Shown here piece after piece: positions 34,491 to 43,439 of a stretch of DNA of 47,116 bases; within the stretch, counting starts at the first letter, position 1, and each line of letters starts with the position of its first letter. A program made the position numbers and the translations under genes. The notes below the pieces were generated by a model, which was given only the letters and a program-made list of their open reading frames with translations, was not told the DNA's origin and did no database searches. The stretch is from an uncultured Bacilli bacterium (GTDB taxonomy: Bacteria > Bacillota_I > Bacilli_A > RF39 > UBA660), in NCBI GenBank assembly GCA_944332205.1, contig CALVJN010000009.1, positions 1 to 47,116 on the forward strand, read 5' to 3'.

Positions 34491-35868
34491 AAGTAGTTCG
34501 ATGAAAAAGTTAAAAAAAATAGATTACGCACTTTTAGAGACATTAATGAAACATCCTAATTTTAATCCAATAGATTTAATGCTATCAATTACATTTATGG
34601 AAAATTTTCCTAGATATATAACCTCTCAAAATAATGCAAGAGACATAATTGCGTCTTTAACACGTGATGATATTATAAGAGAAGTTGCAAAGCAAGCTTT
34701 GAAAGTAGCAGTAGTCGATAAGAGTATAGGAAATCTTCCTGGAAAGCAAAGCTGTTCTCAATTTCTAGATTATATTAGTTCTTTTGAAAATAAAAAATTA
34801 AACATAATAGAAATACTAAAAAACAATCCTAGACAATTAGAAGAATTAGTTAAATCGTTTGCAAGTATAAGATATTGTAATAGGAATCCTAAACTTATCG
34901 AATTTCTAGATAATTATTCCGAACACTATATCAATGACTATTTAATATCATTAGAAGAAGATAGTGCTTTAAAAAAAATGGGAATATTTAATATAAGATT
35001 GTTTTCAGAATCTATTAACAAATGCCGTGAAGATATTTTAAGAGGAGTACAATTACAAAAAGGTGAAGTAGAATATTCAGTTGGGAGAGCCTTGTTCGCT
35101 AAATCAATTATTGGAAAGAGAAGAAAAACTCAAGAGGATTCAGTTTTATTGCTTGAACATCCACAAAACAAAAAATTTAAGATGTTATTAGTAGCTGATG
35201 GTGTTGGCGGTGCTTTAAATGGTGGAAAAGCAAGCAGCTATGCTACCAGAGAATTAGCTCTTTGGTTTGAAGAACTAAGCCAAAATTATTATAGAAATCC
35301 AAATGAATTATTGAAAAGACTAAAAGAAAAAATTAAAAACATTAATATAGAAATAAATAAAGAAAATGATGGAAGGGGATCTACCTTAGTGTGTGCTATA
35401 GTGGGAAATGAGAAAACTTTAGTAGCATCTGCTGGAGATTCACGCGCATATATAACTAAAGATAATCATATATATCAAGTAACTGCTGATGATTCATATG
35501 TGCAAAAATTATACGAAAACGGATATATTGAATCTAAAGATGATATGCGATTTCATAAAAAGTCAAATTATATAACAAATTCTTTAGGTGCAGATCCAGA
35601 AAAATTTTATATAAATAGTTATTTTATTGATAATAGTAGTTATGATCATTTGCTATTATTAAGCGATGGTGTTACCGATTGTCTATCGGATAATCAGATA
35701 ATGGCAATTACTAAAAAAACACCTAGAGATAAAATTGCAGCTGCATTAGTTGATAAAGCAAATATAACTAATTCTCATCGCCAAAAAACCGAAGATGATG
35801 CTTATTATGAAAATATTTGGGGTGGAAAAGATAATACTACAGCAGCAGTTTTTACAAGAAGAAAATAA
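34480..35868 (+). CDS. PP2C-type Ser/Thr phosphatase with helical N-terminal extension
   Basis: Residues ~205-462 are a PP2C/PPM catalytic domain: KTQEDS, VADGVGGALNGGKAS (metal Asp and Gly), GSTLVCAIVG, ASAGDSRAYI, LLSDGVTD and GKDNTTAAV, so both metal-binding Asp motifs are intact. The first ~200 residues are a helical domain that I do not recognise. The gene overlaps dxs by 11 nt, with GGAG just upstream inside dxs. No kinase partner lies in the window. Substrate unknown; PPM phosphatases of Bacillota act in envelope or sporulation signalling. Confidence 0.88.
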   Translation: MEYKSSSMKKLKKIDYALLETLMKHPNFNPIDLMLSITFMENFPRYITSQNNARDIIASLTRDDIIREVAKQALKVAVVDKSIGNLPGKQSCSQFLDYISSFENKKLNIIEILKNNPRQLEELVKSFASIRYCNRNPKLIEFLDNYSEHYINDYLISLEEDSALKKMGIFNIRLFSESINKCREDILRGVQLQKGEVEYSVGRALFAKSIIGKRRKTQEDSVLLLEHPQNKKFKMLLVADGVGGALNGGKASSYATRELALWFEELSQNYYRNPNELLKRLKEKIKNINIEINKENDGRGSTLVCAIVGNEKTLVASAGDSRAYITKDNHIYQVTADDSYVQKLYENGYIESKDDMRFHKKSNYITNSLGADPEKFYINSYFIDNSSYDHLLLLSDGVTDCLSDNQIMAITKKTPRDKIAAALVDKANITNSHRQKTEDDAYYENIWGGKDNTTAAVFTRRK

Positions 35869-35880
35869 TTTATGATAAAT

Positions 35881-35907
35881 AAAGTGTTTTTATAACACTT
35901 TTTATTT
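35881..35907 (+). terminator. Terminator after dxs-PP2C
   Basis: An 8-bp stem aaagtgtt/aacacttt with a 5-nt loop and a T-rich tail. Confidence 0.8.
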
Positions 35908-36173
35908 TACAAAAAAATAGTTGCAATAACTAATTGTTTATAAACACTAATTTTACATTTAGAAGTAAATTGTTGTGGTGATACATCGTATTTCGTCAAT
36001 TTTGAAAGATATTAGTTTGAACATAGTTTTTTTAATAGTAGTTATAACAATAAAATTTTTTATATAATTAATAGTGGCAATGTCATATTAGTAATTATTT
36101 TAGAGTTGTACTTACTATATAATTTTTTAGATGCATAGCATTAATTTTCATGTTTTACAAAACTAATAATTTT
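35908..36173. other. AT-rich gap between convergent genes
   Basis: Together with the terminator before it, about 305 bp without a gene. I see no conserved ORF or RNA fold. A 30-codon frame from GTG 35975 encodes a hydrophobic peptide, but it overlaps its own GGTGAT-like site and is not supported. It may be relic sequence. Confidence 0.4.
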
Positions 36174-37073
36174 TTATTTATCAGAAAATGTACCAAAATC
36201 TGGAATAAAACTTTCACTACAAGTATCACCTTCTTGAATAAAAGCGTTTGTAATACCAATATCACATGCATAATTGATAAGTAAATCATACTCATAATCG
36301 TCAACTTTACTATTTAGTTCCTTGTATTTTTCAATTTTTCTTATCGGTGTGTATTGATTCATAATACTTATATAAATATTATCTTTATATGTGTCATGTA
36401 AATAAGCAAGTATTTTTTTTGAGTCTTCACTATGAGTTGGTAATAATAAATGTCTAACTATAACGCCTTTTTTCATAATACTTCCATTAAATTTTGGAAC
36501 TCCTATTTGTCTATACATTTCTCCAATAGCTTTTTTTGCTACTAAGAAATAATTCTTCGCACCTGAAAAAATTTCGCCTAGTTTGTTATCATAATATTTT
36601 AAATCTGCTAAATAAATATCTATTAGTCCGTCTAGCATTTTTAAACTATCTACAGTTTCATAGGAACTAGTATTATAAACAATTGGAATATGTAGTCCTT
36701 TCTTTTTTGCAAGTAATAGACCATCTCTTATAAGTGGGATAAAATGTGTTGGCGTAACTAAATTTATATTTAAAGCACCATTTTGTTGTAAACTTATGCA
36801 AATATTAGCAAAATCCTCAATAGAAATCTCTTTTCCACAATTTTTAGTAGAAATTTCAAAATTTTGGCAATAAATACATTTCAAATTGCAGTTAGAAAAG
36901 AAAATAGTTCCTGAGCCACAGTCTCCAGAAATACAAGGCTCTTCCCAAAAATGAAGACAATATTTTGCAATTTTAATTTTATTTGTTGCTTTACAAAAAC
37001 CAGTTTCACCATTATTTCTATTAACTTTACAATTTCTTGGGCATAATATACAACAATCTAAAGAGTTCATCAT
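36174..37073 (-). CDS. Radical SAM protein, PflX/PflA-like
   Basis: A [4Fe-4S] radical SAM enzyme. The core CNLKCIYCQNFE holds the C-x3-C-x2-C cluster motif. An N-terminal Cys block (CCILCPRNCKVNR...GFCKA) resembles the extra Cys region of COG1313 (PflX), a homologue of pyruvate formate-lyase activating enzyme. Later blocks VYNTSSYE, DIYLADLKY and VRHLLLPTHSEDS are typical of this group. Length 299 aa. GGAGG is 6 nt before ATG 37073. It diverges from fhs, and formate metabolism links the two thematically. No glycyl-radical enzyme is adjacent, so its target is unknown. Confidence 0.85.
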   Translation of the reverse strand: MMNSLDCCILCPRNCKVNRNNGETGFCKATNKIKIAKYCLHFWEEPCISGDCGSGTIFFSNCNLKCIYCQNFEISTKNCGKEISIEDFANICISLQQNGALNINLVTPTHFIPLIRDGLLLAKKKGLHIPIVYNTSSYETVDSLKMLDGLIDIYLADLKYYDNKLGEIFSGAKNYFLVAKKAIGEMYRQIGVPKFNGSIMKKGVIVRHLLLPTHSEDSKKILAYLHDTYKDNIYISIMNQYTPIRKIEKYKELNSKVDDYEYDLLINYACDIGITNAFIQEGDTCSESFIPDFGTFSDK

Positions 37074-37157
37074 TTAAAACCTCCGTACGTATTATATAAC
37101 ATATGTCATATACTTTAAATAGGAAATATGTTATAGTATAATAAAAGTGGTGATAAA

Positions 37158-38804
37158 ATGAAAGATATTGAAATATCAAATTTATGCGTTAAAAAAAATA
37201 TTAAAGATGTGGCAGAAACTTTAGGACTTGAGAAGGAATTAATAACAGTTTATGGAAAATATAAAGCTAAAATAAAAGCTAATGAAATAATGCAAGGAAA
37301 AAAAGGAAAATTAATACTTGTTACAGCAATAAATCCAACACCATACGGAGAAGGAAAAACTACTGTTGCTATTGGTTTAGTAGATGCATTGAATCACATT
37401 GAAGAGAAAACTATCGGTGTATTAAGAGAACCGTCATTGGGGCCAGTCTTTGGATTAAAAGGTGGTGCAACAGGTGGTGGATATAGTCAAGTAGTACCAA
37501 TGGAAGATATAAATTTACATTTTACCGGTGATTTACATGCTATAGCTAGTTGTAACAATTTAATTGCCGCAGCAATAGATAATCATATTTTTCAGGGAAA
37601 CATTCTTAGAATTAATTCAGATACAGTTACTTTTAGAAGATGCTTAGATGTAAATGATAGAGCATTACGTGATATTAGCATTAACTTAAACGATCAAGAA
37701 TATAAGAGGACATCGTTTGATATTACAGCAGCTAGCGAAGTTATGAGTGTTTTTTGCTTGTCAAAGGACTTAGCAGATTTAAAAAACAACTTAGGAAATA
37801 TAATTATAGGAATGAATTATGATGAAAAGCCTGTATATGTAAAAGATTTAAAATTAGAAGGAGCACTTGTTGTATTGCTAAAAGAAGCTTTTGATCCAAA
37901 TCTAGTTCAAACTTTAGAAAATAATCCTATAATTATTCATGGTGGGCCATTTGCTAATATTGCCCATGGTTGTAATTCAATAGTAGCAACTAACTTGGCA
38001 TTAAAACTTGCTGATTATGTAGTTACAGAAGCAGGATTTGGTGCCGATTTAGGAGCAGAAAAATTCATGGATATAAAATGCCGCAAGGCAAATATAGCAC
38101 CTGACTGTATTGTCCTTACTGTAACATTAAGAGCACTTAAGCATAACGGAGGAGCAACTAGTAATGAAATAAATATACCAAATGTTGAAAAAATAAGACT
38201 GGGATTACCTAATTTAGAAGTTCACATTTCTAATTTAAAAAAATTTACTTCGCATATCATTGTTTGTCTAAATAAATTTTATACTGATACAACAGAAGAA
38301 ATTGATATTGTAAAGCAATTTTGCAACGAACAGTTAGTTCAGTTTTCAATCAGTGAAACATATATTAAAGGTGGTATTGGTGCTTTAGCACTTGCTGATA
38401 AAGTAAGAGAAATGTGTGCAAGAGAAAACGATTTCAATTTATTATATGATGAAACATTACCTATAACAGAAAAAATAGAAATTATTTGTAAAGAAATATA
38501 TCATGCAAAAACAATTAATTATATGGACAAAGCTTTAAGAAGTATAGAAAGAATAAATAAAATTGATGAAAAAGATTTACCAATCTGTATTGCAAAAACT
38601 CAATATTCTATAAGTGATGACCCTAAAAAATTAGGATATCCAAAAGATTATGAAGTAACAGTAAAAAATATTGAATTGCATAAAGGAGCTGGTTTTATAA
38701 CAGTATTTTTAGGAAATATTTTAACAATGCCAGGACTTCCTAAAAAACCAAATTATGAAAGTATTGATTTAGACGATAAAGGAAACATAATAGGTTTATT
38801 TTAA
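37158..38804 (+). CDS. fhs: Formate-tetrahydrofolate ligase
   Basis: Makes 10-formyl-THF from formate, THF and ATP, supplying one-carbon units for purines and fMet-tRNA. The nucleotide-binding NPTPYGEGKTTV is at residues 59-70, followed by EPSLGPVFGLKGGATGGG, FTGDLHAI, and HGGPFANIAHGCNS, all invariant family blocks. Length 548 aa is standard. GGTGAT lies 3 nt before the ATG, and a TATAAT follows the run tatag just upstream (near 37136). The YetF-like gene follows by 32 nt. Confidence 0.97.
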   Translation: MKDIEISNLCVKKNIKDVAETLGLEKELITVYGKYKAKIKANEIMQGKKGKLILVTAINPTPYGEGKTTVAIGLVDALNHIEEKTIGVLREPSLGPVFGLKGGATGGGYSQVVPMEDINLHFTGDLHAIASCNNLIAAAIDNHIFQGNILRINSDTVTFRRCLDVNDRALRDISINLNDQEYKRTSFDITAASEVMSVFCLSKDLADLKNNLGNIIIGMNYDEKPVYVKDLKLEGALVVLLKEAFDPNLVQTLENNPIIIHGGPFANIAHGCNSIVATNLALKLADYVVTEAGFGADLGAEKFMDIKCRKANIAPDCIVLTVTLRALKHNGGATSNEINIPNVEKIRLGLPNLEVHISNLKKFTSHIIVCLNKFYTDTTEEIDIVKQFCNEQLVQFSISETYIKGGIGALALADKVREMCARENDFNLLYDETLPITEKIEIICKEIYHAKTINYMDKALRSIERINKIDEKDLPICIAKTQYSISDDPKKLGYPKDYEVTVKNIELHKGAGFITVFLGNILTMPGLPKKPNYESIDLDDKGNIIGLF

Positions 38805-38836
38805 TAGAAATAGTCCATAATATTACTGGTGATATT

Positions 38837-39544
38837 ATGGACTTTTTTAATTTAGTAATGAAATCTGCAGGATCAATAGTAGTACTTTTCGTTTTAACAA
38901 AAATGCTTGGGAAAAAACAAATTGGGCAACTAAATTTATTTGATTATGTAATAGGAATATCTATTGGGAATGTTGTCGCTGAAATGTCAATAAATAAAGA
39001 AGTTTATTTTTGGGATGGAGTAATTACAATGGCAATTTACACAATAATTGCTATAATAATAACATACGTAACAACTAAAAGTATAATGCTAAGAAGATGG
39101 ATAGGTGGTACTCCTGTAACAGTAATTGAAAATGGGAAAATACTGCAAGAAGGGCTAAGAAAAGTAAAATTTGACATAAATGATTTACTAGAAGAAGCAA
39201 GAATAAATGGTTATTTTGAATTATCTGAAATAGAATATGCGATTATGGAAGCAAACGGTAGATTAAGCTTTCTTCCTAAAAGTAAATTTAAACCATTGAC
39301 ACCAAATGATATGAAACTTAAACCAGCATATAAAGGATTAACAGCAAATGTTGTTTTAGATGGCGTAATAATGAAAAAAAATTTAAAATATATAAAAAAA
39401 GATAAAACTTGGTTAGTTGAAAGATTAAAAAAGATGGGATATGAAAATATAGAGAATTTATTACTTGTTACTTGTAATACTAATGAACAATTAACTGTTT
39501 ATGAAAAAAATATTAAAGAAGAAAAACCTGGATGTTTAGAATAA
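38837..39544 (+). CDS. YetF/DUF421-family membrane protein
   Basis: Three N-terminal membrane helices (about residues 5-75) with the family signature MLGKKQIGQLNLFDYVIGISIGNVVAEMS, then two cytosolic DUF421-type domains (GTPVTVIENGKILQEGLRKVKFDINDLLEEAR; GRLSFLPKSKFKPL). YetF/YdfS-type proteins are membrane proteins of unclear role, reported near sporulation genes in Bacillus. Length 235 aa is normal. GGTGAT is 3 nt before ATG 38837. A bidirectional terminator follows the stop. Confidence 0.88.
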   Translation: MDFFNLVMKSAGSIVVLFVLTKMLGKKQIGQLNLFDYVIGISIGNVVAEMSINKEVYFWDGVITMAIYTIIAIIITYVTTKSIMLRRWIGGTPVTVIENGKILQEGLRKVKFDINDLLEEARINGYFELSEIEYAIMEANGRLSFLPKSKFKPLTPNDMKLKPAYKGLTANVVLDGVIMKKNLKYIKKDKTWLVERLKKMGYENIENLLLVTCNTNEQLTVYEKNIKEEKPGCLE

Positions 39545-39548
39545 GAAT

Positions 39549-39582
39549 AAAAAAATGATAATTTTACATTATCATCTTTTTT
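39549..39582. terminator. Bidirectional terminator between yetF-like and dehydrogenase genes
   Basis: Stem atgataat/attatcat with a 5-nt loop, A-tract before and T-tract after, so it can act on both strands. Confidence 0.8.
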
Positions 39583-39583
39583 A

Positions 39584-40666
39584 TTAATTTTTATTTACAT
39601 ATTCATTTAAAGCTTTAACTTTATATGTAGGTTCTCCCATTAAATCAGTAGTCACAAAACCAGCCTTAGCATTAATTACATCTGGAATTCTATTAATAAC
39701 AGTGGCACAAGTAAGTTCTACTGTCTTTGGCCTATTAACAACAATAGTTGTATCTGGTTCACCTAATACTGTCCATTCGTTTTTATCAAAATCATTTTTT
39801 GAGTAAACTTTACCGATGCATTCTGATTCGATAGTTATACCTTCTTTTGTAGTAGTAGTAACAACAGCACTCATTCCAGTAGCATTTCCTTTTGGAATAG
39901 TCATATTAAGTGTAGTTGAATTTAAATTTTCATCGCAAGTTTGTGGAACACATTTTTGAGTTTGACTAACAACTGTAAGACCTAATTTTTCAGCAAGCCA
40001 ACCATTTACATTCCACATATATGATGGAGTATACTCACAATTATCAATTAATTGCTTTCTTTCTTCATCGCTCATTCGATCAACTGATGCAATTTGTTTA
40101 TCAAATTCATCTAAAGATAGACCAGCACCATGAGCTTGGGCAAGCGCAATACCATATTCTTCAACATTGTAACTTGAACTACCTTTTATTTTAGTAATTC
40201 TTTGTGTTGATGAAGCAATAGCACTAATAAGTTCTCCCCAATATACATCTTGATACCCACTACCAGTAATTGTACAATTTGTTTCTTTAGCAATAGTATC
40301 AATTGCTTTTACAGAAACTGGATTAGAATTCATAGGGAAAAAGGCTTCTTCACAAGTAGTAATTGCATTTATTCCTAATTTAGCACATAATTCTAATGCA
40401 TTATATACATCATTAAACAAACTCATTGTTGTGACAACACAAATATCTGGTTTAGTTTCTTTTAACATTTTTTCAGCATCAGAGGCTCCAGTAATTAATA
40501 TACCTGTTGGATTTCCTCCTAAAATCTCTGAAATATCTTTTCCAATAAGTTCTGGATTAATATCAATAGCTCCTACTATTTCACATCCTTTTTCTAAAGC
40601 ATATCTCATAGTATAAACTGACATCTTACCTACACCATATTGAACTACTTTAATCTTTCTATTCAT
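39584..40666 (-). CDS. DapB-fold dehydrogenase, 2,4-diaminopentanoate dehydrogenase-like
   Basis: An NAD(P)-binding Rossmann domain opens the protein (KVVQYGVGKMSVYTMRYALEKGCEIVGAID), followed by TTCEEAFFP and GSGYQDVYWGELI, and a DAPDH-like C-terminal domain. Such proteins are annotated as dihydrodipicolinate reductase-like or 2,4-diaminopentanoate dehydrogenase (ord of ornithine fermentation). No other ornithine-degradation genes lie in the window, so the substrate is uncertain. I place the start at ATG 40666, which follows GGAGGAATT; the frame extends to 40699 but would overlap the ribosome site. Length 360 aa. Monocistronic. Confidence 0.8.
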   Translation of the reverse strand: MNRKIKVVQYGVGKMSVYTMRYALEKGCEIVGAIDINPELIGKDISEILGGNPTGILITGASDAEKMLKETKPDICVVTTMSLFNDVYNALELCAKLGINAITTCEEAFFPMNSNPVSVKAIDTIAKETNCTITGSGYQDVYWGELISAIASSTQRITKIKGSSSYNVEEYGIALAQAHGAGLSLDEFDKQIASVDRMSDEERKQLIDNCEYTPSYMWNVNGWLAEKLGLTVVSQTQKCVPQTCDENLNSTTLNMTIPKGNATGMSAVVTTTTKEGITIESECIGKVYSKNDFDKNEWTVLGEPDTTIVVNRPKTVELTCATVINRIPDVINAKAGFVTTDLMGEPTYKVKALNEYVNKN

Positions 40667-40749
40667 AATTCCTCCTATTCTAAAAATAATATACCCCATT
40701 TATTAAAATATAACAATAGAACAAAAATAAAAATAAAAAAAACAACGTA

Positions 40750-40852
40750 AAAAAATGTGAATAAATATTTATATAATAATACATAATATAAATATCATGC
40801 TGGGTGCATGTTAAGTAGAAAAAAGCTATCTATGTAGTAATAGCTTTTTTTT
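40750..40852 (+). ncRNA. Candidate orphan small transcript
   Basis: Within a 300-bp gene-free interval, a TATAAT-like box (atataata, about 40771-40778) is followed by a small hairpin catgc/gcatg (40796-40810), then a strong terminator (40819-40852), with no ORF. The layout suggests a short untranslated RNA of perhaps 60 nt. No known RNA family recognised. Confidence 0.3.
40819..40852 (+). terminator. Rho-independent terminator without an upstream gene on its strand
   Basis: An 11-bp stem aaaaaagctat/atagctttttt with a 10-nt loop and eight T. The upstream neighbour is transcribed in the other direction, so this ends an unannotated transcript or is relic sequence. Confidence 0.75.
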
Positions 40853-40966
40853 GTTGTAAAAAAATTAACTTTGTGCTTTAAATATATTATAATTAATATT
40901 AAATTAACAAAAAATTTTATTTATGATATACTAATTGTAAATTAGAACAATATAAAAGAGGTATTT

Positions 40967-41455
40967 ATGTTAGAAATAAGAAATTTTATCGATAAAATTT
41001 TTAATAACATAGAAAGTCAAACAATAACGTTGTATAAAGAAGAAGCAATAAAAAAATTGGAAAGTATTTATAAAAAATATGTAAAAAACGGTTATACAGA
41101 ATATAAAGCTTTAGGATTGATTTTTACAAAATATAATTCAATAGAAGATATTGAAGACTTAATGGGATATACCCATTTTGAAAAAAATAATACAAAAGAG
41201 CAAAAAATAAAATTAAAAGATGCTAAAAAGAAAGTCAAACATTTACATAGTTATGTATTTTTATTTATATTTTCAATAATTGAAATTCTGCTTATGATTT
41301 ATTGGAGTCTTTATCAAGGAAATATTAATTTCTTGATTTACACAATTCCTTTTGTTTTAATTTCTATTTTATCAATAATAAAAGCTAGAAAATATGAAGT
41401 ACTTGTAAGTAACTTCATTGTAGAACCAAACGCAAAAATAAGAAAATATTTTTGA
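40967..41455 (+). CDS. N-terminal part of a split membrane metallophosphoesterase
   Basis: The protein starts with a helical domain (residues 1-75; KKLESIYKKYVKNGYTEYKALGLIF resembles the DUF1700/HAAS-type N-terminus) and has two membrane segments at about 98-114 and 121-138. It stops at TGA 41453-41455. The same frame then continues without a stop for 525 more codons into the metallophosphoesterase. I therefore read it as the 5' part of one gene, 40967-43030, rather than a separate protein. RBS agaggt precedes the ATG. The last visible residues are KIRKYF, followed after TGA by EYYDKITKK. Confidence 0.65.
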   Translation: MLEIRNFIDKIFNNIESQTITLYKEEAIKKLESIYKKYVKNGYTEYKALGLIFTKYNSIEDIEDLMGYTHFEKNNTKEQKIKLKDAKKKVKHLHSYVFLFIFSIIEILLMIYWSLYQGNINFLIYTIPFVLISILSIIKARKYEVLVSNFIVEPNAKIRKYF

Positions 41456-41617
41456 GAGTACTATGATAAAATCACTAAAAAGACTATTAATTCACTAGCA
41501 TTTAGCTTTGCCTTAATTTTTTTATTCTTATGTAGCGCATATGTTAGTTTAGGAATAAATGGAGCCAATAAATATTATTTTACACTTCAAACACTTTTTT
41601 ATCTATCAAATTTATTT

Positions 41618-43030
41618 TTGTTATTTACTTTTTTTATAAAAAATATTGTTATAAAGAAAAAGTTTGTAGACAAATTTATAAGACAAGAAAAAATAGATAA
41701 TTTTAATAAACATTTTAAAAAAATATTAATATGTTCATTATTATATTGGATTATTATAAGTATAGTAACAATTATATTTTTTAGTAGAGAAGCATTTTTA
41801 ATTTATTTTGTAGCTGTTTCATTTTATTTTATCTTAATTGTTTTTTATGATTATACTTTAAGGCAATATATTACTTTTAAAAATATAAATTATAATAAAA
41901 AAAGAATTATGTTTGGAATTATTTGTTTTGCAAGTGTTGTGTTATTTAATTACATGCAACGAGATAACTATTTATTGCAACCATATATATCTTCAGTTTC
42001 GAGTGTAGAATATGAAAAAGATGAAATAAGTTACAATGATTATAATGGAGTTTATACAATAAAGACCAATAAAGAAGATTTTAAAGTATTACAACTAACA
42101 GATATACACTTAGGTGGAAGTCTATATACATATACAAAAGATTTAAAAGCCTTAGATGCAATTAGACGATTAATAAAGTATACTAAACCAGATTTTATTA
42201 TTGTAACTGGTGATGTTGCATTTCCTGTTGGTTTAGGATCATTATCATTTAATAATCATACACCAATTATTCAGTTTGCAAATTTTATGAGAAACATTGG
42301 AATTCCTTGGGCTTTTACTTATGGTAATCATGACACTGAGATTTATGCCACTAGTACCAGTTATGAAATAAATGAAATATTTAAAAGTTTATCTTATAAA
42401 AGTTCTAAAACATTATTATTTCCTTATATTCAACCTAATATTTCGGGAAGAAATAATCAAATGATCGAATTACGAGATCAAGATAACAACTTAAGAGAAG
42501 TTTTCTTCTTATTAGATTCTAATTCTTATCGCTTTAATATGCCGAACGATTATGATTATATTCATAATGATCAAGTTGAATGGTATAGTGAGCAAATAAA
42601 AAAAGTAAACGAAGAAGCCAATAGAATAGTACCATCAATGATTTTCATTCACATTCCTATCGAAGAATATAAAAAAGCTTATGAATTGTATAAAATTGGA
42701 AGTAGTGAAGTAAAATATTATTTTGGAGAAATTGGCGAAAAAAATGAAGCAATTTGCATATCAAATGAAGAAAGTAATTTATTTGAGAAGGCTTTAGAAT
42801 TACAAAGTACAAAAGCAATATTTGCAGGACATGACCACTATAATAATATTTCTTTAGAATATAAAGGTATAAGATTAACTTATGGAATGAGCATTGATTA
42901 TTTAGCAATGCCAGGAATAGAAAATGATTATAAACAAAGAGGTGCAACCTTAATAACAATTAAGCCGAATGATGATTTTACTATAGAACAAATCCCTTTA
43001 GACCTTTTAGATTTTAATTTTCAATATTAA
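41618..43030 (+). CDS. Calcineurin-like metallophosphoesterase, C-terminal part of a split gene
   Basis: About four membrane segments (the first lies in the open frame upstream of 41618) lead to an external metallophosphoesterase domain: QLTDIHLGG (Asp, His), VTGDVAFPVG, FTYGNHDTE, IFIHIP and FAGHDHYNN are the five metal-binding blocks and are intact. The start is uncertain: no ribosome site precedes TTG 41618, and the frame is open back to the TGA at 41453. Without readthrough the two halves would lack a normal start here. Such membrane phosphoesterases are related to YkuE/YaeI-type enzymes acting on UDP-sugars or lipids; substrate unknown. Confidence 0.75.
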   Translation: MLFTFFIKNIVIKKKFVDKFIRQEKIDNFNKHFKKILICSLLYWIIISIVTIIFFSREAFLIYFVAVSFYFILIVFYDYTLRQYITFKNINYNKKRIMFGIICFASVVLFNYMQRDNYLLQPYISSVSSVEYEKDEISYNDYNGVYTIKTNKEDFKVLQLTDIHLGGSLYTYTKDLKALDAIRRLIKYTKPDFIIVTGDVAFPVGLGSLSFNNHTPIIQFANFMRNIGIPWAFTYGNHDTEIYATSTSYEINEIFKSLSYKSSKTLLFPYIQPNISGRNNQMIELRDQDNNLREVFFLLDSNSYRFNMPNDYDYIHNDQVEWYSEQIKKVNEEANRIVPSMIFIHIPIEEYKKAYELYKIGSSEVKYYFGEIGEKNEAICISNEESNLFEKALELQSTKAIFAGHDHYNNISLEYKGIRLTYGMSIDYLAMPGIENDYKQRGATLITIKPNDDFTIEQIPLDLLDFNFQY

Positions 43031-43074
43031 GTATTAAAAAGAATATAAATATAGTCTATTAAATAATTTATAAT

Positions 43075-43103
43075 AAAAAGGCAAATAAGTTTGCTTTTTT
43101 TTT
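43075..43103 (+). terminator. Terminator of the metallophosphoesterase gene
   Basis: Stem aaaaagGCAAA/TTTGCtttttt with a 4-nt loop and nine T. The gatC promoter (TATAAT 43116-43121) follows directly. Confidence 0.75.
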
Positions 43104-43145
43104 GGATTGATATGTTATAATATGAAATAGTTATAAGGAGGACTT

Positions 43146-43439
43146 ATGGATAAGTTAACAAAAGAACAAGTAATGCATGTAGCATATTTAGCAAGAATAC
43201 ATTTGGAAGAAGAAGATATTGAAAAATATAGAGTTCAGTTAAAAAAATTGATAGATGATATTGATAAAATAAAAGATATAAAAAATTATGACGAGGAGTT
43301 TCTTATATCTCCAATTGAACATAATAGTACTTTAAGAGAAGATGCAATTGGACAAATGTTAGATTATAAAGAAGTAATAAAAAATGCCCCAAATTTTAAT
43401 GGCAATTTTGTAGAAGTACCGGTGATGATTAATGAGTAA
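43146..43439 (+). CDS. gatC: Asp/Glu-tRNA amidotransferase subunit C
   Basis: GatC wraps around and stabilises GatA in the GatCAB amidotransferase, which converts Glu-tRNA(Gln) and/or Asp-tRNA(Asn) to the amidated forms. The N-terminus (LTKEQVMHVAYLARIHLEEED) and the end (REDAIGQML...NAPNFNGNFVEVPVMI) are typical. 97 aa. A perfect AAGGAGG precedes ATG 43146, and TATAAT lies at 43116-43121. It overlaps gatA by 8 nt. Confidence 0.95.
   Translation: MDKLTKEQVMHVAYLARIHLEEEDIEKYRVQLKKLIDDIDKIKDIKNYDEEFLISPIEHNSTLREDAIGQMLDYKEVIKNAPNFNGNFVEVPVMINE

Noticed and set aside
35975-36067. 30-codon hydrophobic peptide frame starting GTG GTG
   Set aside because: Its start overlaps the only SD-like sequence, and it is too short and AT-rich to be distinguished from chance.
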